A stretch of DNA of 64,000 nt from positions 1-64,000 of the forward strand of contig NZ_FNII01000004.1 in the NCBI RefSeq assembly GCF_900103865.1. Direction: 5' to 3'. Positions 9,181 through 17,978 of this stretch are shown here, in pieces; the stretch's first letter is position 1; every line of letters begins with the position of its first letter. A model generated the notes under the pieces. The model ran no database searches and was not told the origin of the DNA. It worked only from the letters and a program-made list of their open reading frames with translations. Source of the stretch: Vreelandella arcis (lineage in GTDB: Bacteria > Pseudomonadota > Gammaproteobacteria > Pseudomonadales > Halomonadaceae). A program made the translations under genes and the position numbers.

Positions 9181-9918
9181 GAGAGCCGGCCAGCGTACCG
9201 GCAAGGCCCGCGTCAGGCGTACTGCCGCGGGCTTGCTGGCCACCCACTCCACGCTTATCCCGTACGCCAGCACCTCGACCCCCGCCTGGGCCGCTTCCGC
9301 CAGTGCCGCCGCGTAAGCCGGGTCGATATGCGCGGCGGGGGCCACATCGTCAATGCCCTCATGGGCCACGCAAAACAGCAACACCGCCCGCTCGCCCTGC
9401 TCGACTAGTGCCTGCAGCGAGCGCAGATGCTTGGCGCCACGCACGCTGACCGAATCGGGAAAGTAACCATGCCCGTCGGTTTCTTTCAGCGTCACCTGCT
9501 TCACTTCGATGTAGACAGCGCCACGGCCAGGGTCATCCAGACGGAAATCCAGCCGCGCGCCGGCTACCGTCACCTCGCGCTTGAGCGCTTGATAGCCCGC
9601 TAGCGGCGCGATATCACCTGCTTCAATGGCCGCCTCCACGATGCGATTCGCTCGCCCGGTATGCACGGAGGCCAAGGCAATGGTGCCATCCGGCTGCGGA
9701 AGCTCAATCCATTCCCAGGTCCAGGCCAGCTTGCGTTTGGGGTTATCACTTGGCGACAGCCACACCCGACAGCCGGGCACGTTGACCGCTTTCATCGAGC
9801 CGGTATTCGGGCAGTGGGCGACGACTTCCTGGCCGTCGTCCAGGCGCACATCGGCCAGAAAGCGCTTGTAACGGCGCAGCAGCGTGCCCAGCACTAGCCC
9901 CTCGTAGGACAAGCTCAT
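9127..9918 (-). CDS. sfsA: SfsA family protein
   Basis: Homologue of the E. coli sugar fermentation stimulation protein, described as a DNA-binding protein with an OB-like N-terminal part and a nuclease-like fold. Its physiological role is poorly defined. The sequence shows the PD-(D/E)XK-like RLDFRLDD...YIEVKQVTL pattern and the family motifs CPNTGSM and YFPDSVSVRG. At 263 residues it is roughly 25-30 residues longer than usual. The extra C-terminal tail is the part that overlaps metW on the other strand, so it may come from loss of an earlier stop codon. Its start overlaps the upstream aminotransferase stop by 4 nt. Confidence 0.92.
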   Translation of the reverse strand: MSLSYEGLVLGTLLRRYKRFLADVRLDDGQEVVAHCPNTGSMKAVNVPGCRVWLSPSDNPKRKLAWTWEWIELPQPDGTIALASVHTGRANRIVEAAIEAGDIAPLAGYQALKREVTVAGARLDFRLDDPGRGAVYIEVKQVTLKETDGHGYFPDSVSVRGAKHLRSLQALVEQGERAVLLFCVAHEGIDDVAPAAHIDPAYAAALAEAAQAGVEVLAYGISVEWVASKPAAVRLTRALPVRWPALSAATHAENGDFTEQVGP

Positions 9919-11075
9919 AGGCGGCTCACAAAGCGGGTGATACGCAATACAGCCTCTTCGAGTCGTTCAACGTCGTTGGTAAAGGCGATGCGCACATGAT
10001 GCTCGCCGCCTTGAACGGCAAAATCGATGCCCGGGGTGATTGCCACGTTCTCCTCAAGCAGTAGCTGTTCGCAGAATGCTTGGCTGTCGCGGCTATAGCG
10101 GGCGATATCCAGCCACAGGTAAAACGCGCCTTGGGGCGGCAAATCCGGCGCTAAACCGAGCTTCGCCAAGCCCGCCAACAATACATCTCGGCGCTGTTTT
10201 AGCGTGGCCCGACGGTTTTCGAGAATATCGCGACACTCGGGGGTAAACGCGGCCAGTGCGGCATGCTGCGAGGGCGTCGGCGCGGCAAGAAACACATTTT
10301 GGGCCAGTCGGGTGAGCGGTTCGATCGCATGCTCTGGGGCCACCAACCAGCCCAGGCGCCAGCCGGTCATCCCGAAGTACTTGGAGAAGCTGTTGACTAC
10401 AAAGGCATCGTTGGTCAGCGAGGTGGCCGACAGCGGCGCATCGTCGTAATTAAGCCCCTGGTAAATTTCATCCACTAGCACTTCGCCACCGCGCGCGGCC
10501 ACCGACGTCAACACGTCTTTCAGCGCGTCGGCACTCAGTGTATGGCCGGTAGGGTTGGAAGGCGAGGCCAGCATGGCTAGTCGCGTGCGTTCTTGCCAGT
10601 GCTGATTAACGAGCCTGGCGTCTAGCTGCCAGCCGCTTTCACGCCCTACCGGAATGGCATCGATATCAGCACCGGCAAGAGCCATGAAGTGGCGGTTACA
10701 CGGGTAGTTAGGGTCAGCCATCATGACCCGGTCTCCCGTTTCTACGAGCAACTGACTGGCTAGCAACAATGCGCCCGATGCGCCAGGGGTGACCAAAATA
10801 CGCGCAGGGTCTACCGAGGCATTGAAGTGCTCCGCGTAGTGGCCGGCAATCGCTTCACGCAGCGCGGGCAAGCCAGCAGCAGGCGTATAGCGCGTTTTAC
10901 CGGCCGCCAGCGCTTGCTGACCGGCGGCCACGATCGGCTCAGGGGTAGCGAAATCCGGCTCACCCACTTCCAGATGAATGACATCATGACCGCAAGCCTC
11001 GCGAGCCTGGGCCATTTCCAGTAAATGCATCACACGAAAGGGTGCGACTTGGCTCACACGCGAATTCCAGGCCAT
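9915..11075 (-). CDS. Pyridoxal-phosphate aminotransferase, class I/II
   Basis: Fold-type I aminotransferase of the aspartate/alanine aminotransferase superfamily; the amino donor and keto-acid acceptor cannot be fixed from the sequence. The 386-residue protein has the PLP Schiff-base lysine K232 in SFSKYFGMTGWRLGW, substrate-site segments ASPSNPTGH and VDEIYQGL, and a C-terminal arginine in HHVRIAF. The ATG at 11075 has GGGAAAG upstream; the ORF could run to 11108 but that start lacks a ribosome site. In Pseudomonas a similar gene also neighbours sfsA and dksA. The 4-nt overlap with sfsA implies one transcript. Confidence 0.85.
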   Translation of the reverse strand: MAWNSRVSQVAPFRVMHLLEMAQAREACGHDVIHLEVGEPDFATPEPIVAAGQQALAAGKTRYTPAAGLPALREAIAGHYAEHFNASVDPARILVTPGASGALLLASQLLVETGDRVMMADPNYPCNRHFMALAGADIDAIPVGRESGWQLDARLVNQHWQERTRLAMLASPSNPTGHTLSADALKDVLTSVAARGGEVLVDEIYQGLNYDDAPLSATSLTNDAFVVNSFSKYFGMTGWRLGWLVAPEHAIEPLTRLAQNVFLAAPTPSQHAALAAFTPECRDILENRRATLKQRRDVLLAGLAKLGLAPDLPPQGAFYLWLDIARYSRDSQAFCEQLLLEENVAITPGIDFAVQGGEHHVRIAFTNDVERLEEAVLRITRFVSRL

Positions 11076-11159
11076 AATGATTTCTTTCCCTAGCGGTAAT
11101 AAAAACATGATCTTGGCCGCACAAGCGGCAAAACCAAACTATAAAGGACGCCATTATGC

Positions 11160-11188
11160 TTGCAACGCGTCCAATTTTCAGCTAAATA
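11160..11188 (+). promoter_or_regulatory. Candidate sigma-70 promoter of dksA
   Basis: TTGCAA (11160-11165), a 17-bp spacer and TAAATA (11183-11188) place a start near 11195 and leave a leader of about 65 nt. The leader region contains the dyad CGTGAG (11202-11207) / CTCACG (11221-11226), which could form a hairpin or an operator. Confidence 0.5.
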
Positions 11189-11261
11189 AGCATCCCTTTG
11201 GCGTGAGATCGTGATAAACACTCACGGTTGATCAGCAGTCACATACGTAAGGGGCTCTCCC

Positions 11262-11699
11262 ATGCCAGTAGCGGAAAAAAAACCGGAAACGTCCAAGCCC
11301 TTCACCCCGTATGAGCCAGCAGCGGGTGAAGAATACATGAACGATCAACAGCTAGCGCACTTCCGCCAGCTGCTATTGGATTGGAAACAAGACCTCATGG
11401 AAGAGGTGGACCGAACCGTACGCCACCTGCAGGAAGATGCTAATAACTACGCCGACCCCGCCGACCGGGCGACCCAAGAAGAAGGCTTTAGTCTTGAGCT
11501 GCGCACCCGGGATCGCGAGCGTAAACTGCTCAAGAAAATTAACGAAACAATCGAAAAAATCGACGAAGACGATTACGGTTTCTGCGAAGCCTGCGGCGTT
11601 GAGATCGGTATTCGCCGCCTTGAGGCTCGCCCCACCGCCACGCTTTGCGTTGACTGCAAAACCTTGGCCGAGCTTAAGGAAAAACAACTCGGCGGCTAA
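11262..11699 (+). CDS. dksA: RNA polymerase-binding transcription factor DksA
   Basis: Binds in the secondary channel of RNA polymerase and, with ppGpp, represses rRNA promoters and activates amino-acid genes in the stringent response. The 145-residue protein has a long coiled coil with the acidic tip DPAD (D65 and D68, equivalent to D71/D74 in E. coli). The four-cysteine zinc finger is C108, C111, C129 and C132. The start ATG has AAGGGG upstream. A strong terminator at 11736-11759 follows, so it is probably monocistronic. The gene is followed by gluQ, cbrA and cbrB, as in Pseudomonas. Confidence 0.96.
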   Translation: MPVAEKKPETSKPFTPYEPAAGEEYMNDQQLAHFRQLLLDWKQDLMEEVDRTVRHLQEDANNYADPADRATQEEGFSLELRTRDRERKLLKKINETIEKIDEDDYGFCEACGVEIGIRRLEARPTATLCVDCKTLAELKEKQLGG

Positions 11700-11735
11700 G
11701 TCAGGGGCAACCGACCTGCACATTGTTGTGGAATG

Positions 11736-11759
11736 CGGGCACCCTGAGGTGCCCGTTTT
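11736..11759 (+). terminator. Intrinsic terminator of dksA
   Basis: Perfect 8-bp stem CGGGCACC/GGTGCCCG with a CTGA loop, followed by TTTT. It sits 36 nt after the dksA stop and 18 nt before gluQ, so gluQ depends on read-through or on a promoter inside this short gap. Confidence 0.85.
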
Positions 11760-11777
11760 GGTTTCTGGAAGGCTTGC

Positions 11778-12677
11778 ATGACGCAATCAACTCGCTATCG
11801 TGGCCGTTTTGCTCCCACACCGTCCGGACCACTGCATTTTGGCTCGCTGGTGGCGGCGTTAGGCAGCTATCTTGACGCTCGCGCGGTGGGTGGCACTTGG
11901 CTGGTACGGATTGAAGACATCGACCCGCCCCGCTGCCCGCCAGGCACTGCTAGCACAATTCTGCGTCAGTTGGAGGCGTTTGGGCTCCACTGGGACGAAA
12001 CCGTTTACTGGCAGCATGATCGTGATGACACTTACCAGCGAGCACTCGACAGCCTAGCTGCCCAAGGATTGGCTTACCCCTGTAGTTGCTCGCGCAAGCA
12101 GTGGCAAGAGTTCGCGGTGTATCCCGGCTGGTGCCGCGAAGGTCTGCGTGACCCCCAAAAGCCGGTCGCCTGGCGGCTACGCAGCGATTTGGCAAAGCGT
12201 CCGATCGAATGGCAGGATCGGCTTTTAGGCTGGCAGCAATTCGACCCTGAAACGCTGGGCGATGTGATCCTTAAACGCAAAGACGCGCTCTGGGCCTACC
12301 AGTTAGCCGTGGTAGTGGACGATGCCGACCAGGCCATTAGCGATGTCGTCAGGGGCGTCGACCTGCTCGACAACACACCCTGGCAACGCCAGCTACAAGT
12401 CGCCCTAGCGCTACCCGAGCCACGTTATCTGCATTTGCCGCTAGTCGTGAATCACGAGGGGCAAAAGCTTTCCAAACAGAACCTTGCGCCAGCGCTAGCC
12501 GACGATGAGCATGGCATTCGCCACCAGCTGTTTCAGGCGTTGCAGGCACTTGATCAAGCGCCCCCCGGCGAGCTCGTGCATGAGCCCGTGACCACGCAAT
12601 TACACTGGGCCGTCACGCATTGGTCGGTCGAGCGTTTATCACCTTCAGCGCATCGTGAACTCCCTCAGGAGCCATGA
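11778..12677 (+). CDS. gluQ: Glutamyl-Q tRNA(Asp) synthetase
   Basis: Truncated glutamyl-tRNA synthetase paralogue that attaches glutamate to the queuosine base in the anticodon of tRNA-Asp. The 299-residue protein contains only the catalytic core, with [11 protein letters not shown] (14-24) as the HIGH-like motif and KLSKQ near 233 as the KMSKS analogue. Zinc ligands are in PCSCSRKQW (C102, C104) and PGWC (C119). There is no anticodon-binding domain, which is normal for this family. GGAAGG lies 6 nt before the ATG. The downstream small membrane gene starts 2 nt after its stop. Confidence 0.93.
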   Translation: MTQSTRYRGRFAPTPSGPLHFGSLVAALGSYLDARAVGGTWLVRIEDIDPPRCPPGTASTILRQLEAFGLHWDETVYWQHDRDDTYQRALDSLAAQGLAYPCSCSRKQWQEFAVYPGWCREGLRDPQKPVAWRLRSDLAKRPIEWQDRLLGWQQFDPETLGDVILKRKDALWAYQLAVVVDDADQAISDVVRGVDLLDNTPWQRQLQVALALPEPRYLHLPLVVNHEGQKLSKQNLAPALADDEHGIRHQLFQALQALDQAPPGELVHEPVTTQLHWAVTHWSVERLSPSAHRELPQEP

Positions 12678-12678
12678 C

Positions 12679-12855
12679 ATGTACGTTTACCGCATCATGC
12701 TGTTTTTGGTGTTCGGCGGCTATCTGCTGTCACCCTTACTCATGGATGGCTGGAGCGACCCCACGGTGGCTTGGTATCGCCCGTTTGTTATCTGGGGCGT
12801 GCTAATCGGGCTGACGCTGTGGCTTGAGCAAAAGAGGAAGCTGGATGAGCGTTGA
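12679..12855 (+). CDS. Small membrane protein coupled to cbrA
   Basis: A 58-residue protein with two hydrophobic segments (about 5-22 and 32-50) and a short basic tail rich in K and R. The ATG at 12679 has AGGAG 8 nt upstream and begins immediately after the gluQ stop. The gene overlaps cbrA by 11 nt, so the two are translationally coupled. A small ORF in the same position precedes cbrA in pseudomonads and has been called cbrX there (from memory). I infer a role in CbrA assembly or signalling, but nothing in the sequence proves it. Confidence 0.75.
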   Translation: MYVYRIMLFLVFGGYLLSPLLMDGWSDPTVAWYRPFVIWGVLIGLTLWLEQKRKLDER

Positions 12856-15778
12856 GTTAATCGGTGTTGTATCGCTAGGCTTGGGCTACCTCGCCCTATT
12901 GCTTGGCTGCGCAACGGCCGTCGAGCGCGGGTGGGTGCCGCTACGGGTCAGCCAACACCCCGCCGTCTATACCTTGACGCTCGGGGTATATGCCAGCGCT
13001 TGGGCGATTTATGGCAGCGTAGAGTTAGCCGCCAACGCAGGCTTTGGTTATCTCGCCTACTATCTGGGTGCTGCCGGGGCGTTTCTGCTCGCACCCGTCC
13101 TGCTAGTGCCCATTCAGCGTATTACCCGCACCTACCAACTCGCTTCACTGGCCGACCTGTTCGCGTTTCGTTTTCGCTCCCGCTGGGCAGGCACGCTCGT
13201 AACGGTGGTTAGCCTATTGGCGGTGTTGCCCTTACTCGGCATTCAAGTCAAAACCATGAGTGAGGCCGCCAACCTGTTCACTCAGAGCCAGGCAGGGCCC
13301 GCTGTAGCGCTGCTGTTTTGCGCCGCCATTGCCGCGTTAGCGGTGATTCTCGGGGCTCGCCACAGCCATGTGCATAGTCGGCATAACAGCCTACTAAGCA
13401 CTATTGCGATTGAGTCGATCGTCAAATTAGTGGCGATGCTGGGGCTGGGGGCGGTAGCCCTATGGTTGGTGTTCAGCGGTCCGAGCGACATGCAACAGTG
13501 GCTAGCAGGCCCTGGCTATCTTGCCCAGGCACAAACCGCGCGCTTTGATCCTGCGCAATGGCGCACTTTATTGCTGTTGTTCTTTGCGGCTGCTTTCATG
13601 ATGCCGCACCTGTTTCATATTACCTTTGCGGAAAGTCTGTCGCGGCATACCCTGCTCCAGGCAAGCTGGACCCTGCCGCTATTTTTACTGCTCATGGCAT
13701 TGCCCGTCCCGCTAATCTGGTGGGCCGCCCAGTCGGTCAACGATGAGATACCCATGAGCGCCTACGCCGCCTATGCGTTAAGCGAGCACTGGTGGGTCGG
13801 GGCACTGGCCTTTATCGGCGGCTTAGCCGCTGCCAGCGGTACCATGATGCTGATTGCCTTAGCGCTATCTGGCATGGTACTCAATCACATCGTGTTGGTG
13901 GCCAGGCCCCCCGAAGCGCGCAGCGACCTGTATGGCTGGCTACTGTGGCTGCGTCGAGGGCTAGTGGTCGGCGTGGTTCTGGGCGGCTGGCTATTTTATC
14001 AGTGGATCGGCCGCCAGTACCCGCTTACCAGCCTGGGCCTGACCGCCTTCGTCGGCATGGCGCAGTGTTTGCCGGGCATGCTCGCGCTGCTCTATTGGCC
14101 GGGAGCCAATCGCAAAGGCATGGTGGCCGGCTTACTGGCGGGCATCGGCGTTTGGCTATGGTGGTTATGGTTACCTCTCGTCGCAGGCTATGCGCCTCCC
14201 GCACCCCCCTTTACCCCGCTAACACCCGCTGACGCCCCCGTGTGGTATAGCGTTACGCTGCTGTCACTGTCGCTTAATATCTTACTACTGATTGTCGTCT
14301 CGCTGTTTACGCGCACCTCCGAAGGCGAACATTCCGCTGCCGAGGCCTGCTCGGTGGACGCCGTGATTCGTTCAAAGCGCTTGCCGCTGGAAGCCGCCAC
14401 GGCGAGTGATTTCCCCGCTCACTTGGCACAGGCGCTGGGCGATGACGCCGCCCACCGCGAAGTCGACCGCGCCCTCAAAGCCCTCAACCTAACGCCCCAG
14501 GAGCGACGCCCCTACGCCCTACGCCGCCTACGCGACCGTATTCAGGCGAACCTGTCCGGTTTGATGGGCCCTTCGGTAGCGCGGGATATCGTCGACCGTT
14601 ACCTGCCCTACCGCCACGACGATGCCCCTGTGACCGATGATATTCATTTTGTGGAAAGCCGTCTGGAAGCGTATCGTTCGCGGCTCACAGGGCTTGCCAG
14701 AGAACTCGACGGCTTGCGACGCCACCATCGTCAAACGCTTGCCTATCTCCCGGTGGGGCTGTGCGTGCTCGGCGATGACGACGAGCTGGTCATGTGGAAC
14801 CAAGCGCTTTCACAGCTTTCCGGCATCAGCGGTGAGAGCGTGATTGGCTCTCGCCGGGATAGTTTGCCCGCCCCCTGGCCGAATTTGCTGGGCAGTGTGC
14901 TCGAAGAAGGCACATCGCCGCTTTATAAACAAGCCGTCCAACTACACGGTAAGGACTACTTCCTGACCCTCCATAAAGCCGTTTTGAGTGGTCACGACAG
15001 CCGCGGCGACAGCGTGATCCTGGTGGAAGACCACACGGAAATGAAATGGCTCGAGGAGGAATTAGTCCACGCCGCGCGTTTAGCCTCCATCGGTCAGTTG
15101 GCGGCGGGCGTTGCCCACGAAATTGGCAACCCAATCACCGGCATTTCATCGCTGGCACAAAATCTACGCTACGACACCCAGGATCCCGCGCTGCTGGAAA
15201 CCGCTGACCATATTCAGCAACTGACCCAGCGGGTCACCAAAATCGTCAATTCGCTGGTCGGCTTTGCCCATGCAGGGCGGGCAACGCCCGCGTTGCCGCG
15301 TTCACCCGTCGACCTTAGAACGATCACCGACGATGCCCTACACTTGATCCACCTGGCTCGCTCGGGCGAGGATGTCACGATTACCAACGCCTGCGCAGAG
15401 GAGCTTATCGTGCAAGGTGATGCCCAGCGCTTAACCCAAGTGATGGTTAATTTGCTGAGCAACGCACGCGATGCCTGCCAGCCGACGGGCAGGGTGCACA
15501 TCGCGACAGGTCAGCAAGGAGATCAAGCGTGGTGGTGCGTCACCGACGATGGCCATGGCATTGACCCAACGGTTCGCGACCATTTGTTTGAACCGTTTAC
15601 CACGACCAAAACAGCCGGCGAGGGCACGGGGCTTGGGTTGTCGCTGGCCTATCAAATTATCAATGAACATCAAGGTAAGATAGAAGTGGCCTCGCCACCG
15701 CCCGGAACGCCCCGCGGAACCGCCATTACCCTCTGGCTACCGCTTTACCAACAGGACGAACAGCCGCCTCATGTCTAG
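12845..15778 (+). CDS. cbrA: Sensor histidine kinase CbrA (transporter-like sensor)
   Basis: Membrane sensor kinase of the CbrAB system, which sets carbon/nitrogen source preference. The 977-residue protein begins with about 480 residues of sodium:solute symporter-like membrane domain (around 13 hydrophobic helices). A cytosolic linker and a PAS-like region (about 635-735) follow. The HisKA domain has the H-box [17 protein letters not shown], and the HATPase domain carries the N-box NLLSNARDA and G-boxes DDGHGI and [10 protein letters not shown]. The ATG at 12845 has GAGGAAG 6 nt upstream. Its stop overlaps cbrB by 8 nt. Length and architecture match Pseudomonas CbrA, and the dksA-gluQ-cbrAB-pcnB context agrees. 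Confidence 0.93.
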   Translation: MSVELIGVVSLGLGYLALLLGCATAVERGWVPLRVSQHPAVYTLTLGVYASAWAIYGSVELAANAGFGYLAYYLGAAGAFLLAPVLLVPIQRITRTYQLASLADLFAFRFRSRWAGTLVTVVSLLAVLPLLGIQVKTMSEAANLFTQSQAGPAVALLFCAAIAALAVILGARHSHVHSRHNSLLSTIAIESIVKLVAMLGLGAVALWLVFSGPSDMQQWLAGPGYLAQAQTARFDPAQWRTLLLLFFAAAFMMPHLFHITFAESLSRHTLLQASWTLPLFLLLMALPVPLIWWAAQSVNDEIPMSAYAAYALSEHWWVGALAFIGGLAAASGTMMLIALALSGMVLNHIVLVARPPEARSDLYGWLLWLRRGLVVGVVLGGWLFYQWIGRQYPLTSLGLTAFVGMAQCLPGMLALLYWPGANRKGMVAGLLAGIGVWLWWLWLPLVAGYAPPAPPFTPLTPADAPVWYSVTLLSLSLNILLLIVVSLFTRTSEGEHSAAEACSVDAVIRSKRLPLEAATASDFPAHLAQALGDDAAHREVDRALKALNLTPQERRPYALRRLRDRIQANLSGLMGPSVARDIVDRYLPYRHDDAPVTDDIHFVESRLEAYRSRLTGLARELDGLRRHHRQTLAYLPVGLCVLGDDDELVMWNQALSQLSGISGESVIGSRRDSLPAPWPNLLGSVLEEGTSPLYKQAVQLHGKDYFLTLHKAVLSGHDSRGDSVILVEDHTEMKWLEEELVHAARLASIGQLAAGVAHEIGNPITGISSLAQNLRYDTQDPALLETADHIQQLTQRVTKIVNSLVGFAHAGRATPALPRSPVDLRTITDDALHLIHLARSGEDVTITNACAEELIVQGDAQRLTQVMVNLLSNARDACQPTGRVHIATGQQGDQAWWCVTDDGHGIDPTVRDHLFEPFTTTKTAGEGTGLGLSLAYQIINEHQGKIEVASPPPGTPRGTAITLWLPLYQQDEQPPHV

Positions 15779-17159
15779 GATTCTGATTGTTGAAGATGAA
15801 GCGATCATTCGCAGCGCACTGAAACGCCTGCTTGAACGTCATGGCTATGAGGTCAGCGAAGCAGGCAGCGCCGAACAGGCCGAACAGCTTGAGCCAGCAG
15901 GCTTTGATCTGATCATCAGTGACCTACGCCTGCCTGGCGAGCCTGGTACGCATCTTATCCAAGCCGCTGCCCCGACGCCCGTCCTGATCATGACCAGCTA
16001 CGCCAGCATGCGCTCGGCGGTCGACGCGCTTAAACAAGGCGCGGTGGATTACGTGGCCAAACCCTTTGACCACGCAGAGCTGTTAGAGACCGTCTCGCGG
16101 ATTCTGCACCAGCAGTCAATGCAGCACAGTCCGCCGCCCAACGTGACCGATGAAGGGGGCGGCCGCCAAGCCATGATCGGTAACTGTACCGCCATGCAGC
16201 TGGTCTATACCCGCATTCGCAAAACCGCCCCGGCCGATGTCACGGTGCTTATTCTGGGCGAGTCCGGCACGGGTAAAGAACTCGTGGCGCGCGCACTTCA
16301 CCAGCAAAGTAAGCGTGCCAAGGCGCCGCTGATGTGCGTCAACTGCGCTGCCATTCCCGAAACGCTGATCGAATCAGAGCTGTTTGGTCACGAAAAAGGC
16401 GCCTTTACCGGTGCCAGTGCGGCACGAACAGGGCTAGTGGAAGCCGCCGATGGTGGCACGCTGTTTTTAGACGAAATCGGCGAGCTGCCCCTTGATGCTC
16501 AAGCGAGGCTCCTGCGCGTATTGCAGGAAGGCGAGATTCGCAAAATCGGTTCAGTGGAAACCCGCCATGTGGATGTCCGGCTGATCGCCGCCACCCACCG
16601 GGATTTGCGTGCGCTCTCAAAGACAGGTGACTTCCGGCTAGACCTATACTACCGCTTAAACGTCATGCAGATAGAGCTACCGCCGCTGCGCGACCGCGAA
16701 GACGACGTGCTGGAAATTGCCGACATATTGCTCGACAAAGCCTGCCATCGCCATGAGCGCCAAGGGCTGCGCTTATCCCGGGCGGCGCGCCAGGAACTGC
16801 GCGACTACCCCTGGCCCGGCAACGTGCGTGAGTTGGAAAATGCCCTGGAGCGCGGCGTCATTCTGGCCGAAGGCCATTTGATTCACCCCGACGATTTAGG
16901 GCTCGCGCCTGTAGCCCACCGTCCACTATCGGCGGCAAGCTCTTCGCCTTCACTGGGCGGTTCAGAAGCCGCTCAGCCTAACGCAGAAGACGATGACCTT
17001 TCGCTAGAGGACTACTTTCAACACTTTGTCTTAGAGCATCAGGATCAGATGAGTGAAACCGAGCTGGCGCAAAAGTTGGGCATTAGCCGCAAAAACTTAT
17101 GGGAGCGGCGCCAGCGCCTGGGCATACCGCGCAAGAAAACGGCGCGTCGACCCAATTAA
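15771..17159 (+). CDS. cbrB: Sigma-54-dependent response regulator CbrB
   Basis: NtrC-family activator that receives phosphate from CbrA and opens sigma-54 promoters; its main known target in Pseudomonas is the crcZ sRNA gene just downstream. The 462-residue protein has a receiver domain with phospho-acceptor D51, an AAA+ domain with Walker A GESGTGKE (163-170) and the sigma-54 contact loop GAFTGA (210-215), and a Fis-type helix-turn-helix at the C-terminus ([19 protein letters not shown]). All key residues are present. It overlaps cbrA by 8 nt and is cotranscribed with it. Confidence 0.95.
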   Translation: MSRILIVEDEAIIRSALKRLLERHGYEVSEAGSAEQAEQLEPAGFDLIISDLRLPGEPGTHLIQAAAPTPVLIMTSYASMRSAVDALKQGAVDYVAKPFDHAELLETVSRILHQQSMQHSPPPNVTDEGGGRQAMIGNCTAMQLVYTRIRKTAPADVTVLILGESGTGKELVARALHQQSKRAKAPLMCVNCAAIPETLIESELFGHEKGAFTGASAARTGLVEAADGGTLFLDEIGELPLDAQARLLRVLQEGEIRKIGSVETRHVDVRLIAATHRDLRALSKTGDFRLDLYYRLNVMQIELPPLRDREDDVLEIADILLDKACHRHERQGLRLSRAARQELRDYPWPGNVRELENALERGVILAEGHLIHPDDLGLAPVAHRPLSAASSSPSLGGSEAAQPNAEDDDLSLEDYFQHFVLEHQDQMSETELAQKLGISRKNLWERRQRLGIPRKKTARRPN

Positions 17160-17238
17160 CCGCCACCTCCAACCTACAACTAACGTCTAATACACTGATT
17201 TATTTAAAAAATATTCATTACCCTCACTACCCGCACAC

Positions 17239-17279
17239 TGTTACCTTCCCACACAGCCACCCGCTCAAATCGGGTAACA
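17239..17279 (+). promoter_or_regulatory. Candidate CbrB upstream activating site
   Basis: Inverted half-sites TGTTACC (17239-17245) and GGTAACA (17273-17279) are separated by 27 bp. They lie roughly 100-140 bp upstream of the predicted sigma-54 transcription start, the usual position for an enhancer of this class. CbrB sites upstream of Pseudomonas crcZ are described as TGTTAC/GTAACA half-sites (from memory). The wider spacing here is a difference. Confidence 0.6.
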
Positions 17280-17353
17280 CTTACTTCCTCGGAAGATTCT
17301 ACGCCACTCACTAAAAACCCCAACCTGTTGAATTTTATAAATTATTAAATAAG

Positions 17354-17369
17354 TGGCACGACGAGTGCA
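17354..17369 (+). promoter_or_regulatory. Sigma-54 (-24/-12) promoter of the CrcZ-like RNA
   Basis: TGGCAC-N5-GTGCA, with GG (17355-17356) and GC (17367-17368) separated by exactly 10 bp, fits the sigma-54 consensus TGGCAC-N5-TTGCA with one mismatch. Transcription would begin near 17380. There is no ORF of convincing quality downstream until pcnB, so the product is an RNA. Confidence 0.8.
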
Positions 17370-17414
17370 CTATTACAGGGTAAGAAAAACAAACTGGGCA
17401 ATGCGGCAAGTCGC

Positions 17415-17502
17415 CAACAAAAACAACATGACGCCGCACCGATCTGAGCCACAACAAAAACAACAGGGCCAGGCAGAGATAACAGGACTAACAAAAACAA
17501 CA
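17415..17502 (+). repeat. Triplicated CA-motif AACAAAAACAACA
   Basis: The 13-mer AACAAAAACAACA occurs three times, at 17416-17428, 17453-17465 and 17490-17502, each time 37 nt apart. This regular spacing suggests a repeated module presenting A-rich single strands to the distal face of Hfq. Confidence 0.85.
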
Positions 17503-17820
17503 GGCTTGTATCTCATTACTTGCTCGCGCTGAGCGGAATAAGCGCTTCAAACAACAACAATATACGGCAAGTGCCCAAAAAAGGACGCGACGTACACCGA
17601 AAGATCTGCGCCCAAACAAGAACAACAGCAGTGAGTGTGTACACCCCGGATCCAACAACAACTCGCCGGGGGGAGAAAAGTTCGCGGTTGGATTATTGTT
17701 TTGAATACGAGGCGGTCGTGACTCACGTGATTGCCACGTTCATCGACTGCGGTGCGTATTCAGGGCGATCTGCCATCATGAAGAAAAACAGCAGCAAGGA
17801 CGTTGATTGCCAGCTTTATA

Positions 17821-17846
17821 GGGGAGGCTTCCATAGCCTCCCCTTT
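17821..17846 (+). terminator. Intrinsic terminator of the CrcZ-like RNA
   Basis: Perfect 9-bp stem GGGGAGGCT (17821-17829) / AGCCTCCCC (17835-17843) with a TCCAT loop, followed by TTTCT. It separates the sRNA from pcnB. Confidence 0.88.
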
Positions 17847-17889
17847 CTGCGTCTAGTCGACTGAACTTGCCTACAGCTCAGCCAGGACT

Positions 17890-17917
17890 TTGCAAGCCTC
17901 CAGGGGTCGGCTACACT
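17890..17917 (+). promoter_or_regulatory. Candidate sigma-70 promoter of pcnB
   Basis: TTGCAA (17890-17895), a 16-bp spacer and TACACT (17912-17917) predict a start near 17924, just after the sRNA terminator and about 55 nt before the pcnB ATG. Confidence 0.5.
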
Positions 17918-17978
17918 CAGCGACTTATTGCTTACGTTACGGCCATTTTTTCGCTATCCTCCGAACCGATACCGCCGC

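Larger units (their letters stand above)
17380..17850 (+). ncRNA. crcZ: CrcZ-like regulatory small RNA
   Basis: Predicted RNA of about 470 nt lying between cbrB and pcnB, the exact position of crcZ in Pseudomonas (about 400 nt there). It starts from a sigma-54 promoter and ends at a strong intrinsic terminator. It carries six clear A-rich CA motifs: 17415-17428, 17452-17465, 17490-17502, 17549-17560, 17614-17627 and 17653-17662, plus a weaker one at 17781-17799. In Pseudomonas such motifs bind Hfq with Crc and titrate it from catabolic mRNAs when CbrAB is active. A 114-codon frame inside (17520-17864) lacks protein-like composition and I treat it as noncoding. The start is inferred from the promoter; the function is inferred from context and motifs. 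Confidence 0.82.

Noticed and set aside
17380-17850. CRISPR array from the repeated CA motifs
   Set aside because: The repeats are short, A-rich and imperfect, lack palindromic character and uniform spacers, and there are no cas genes.
17520-17864. 114-codon open frame inside the CrcZ-like region
   Set aside because: It spans the CA motifs and runs through the terminator hairpin. The translation has no protein-like composition or start signal.
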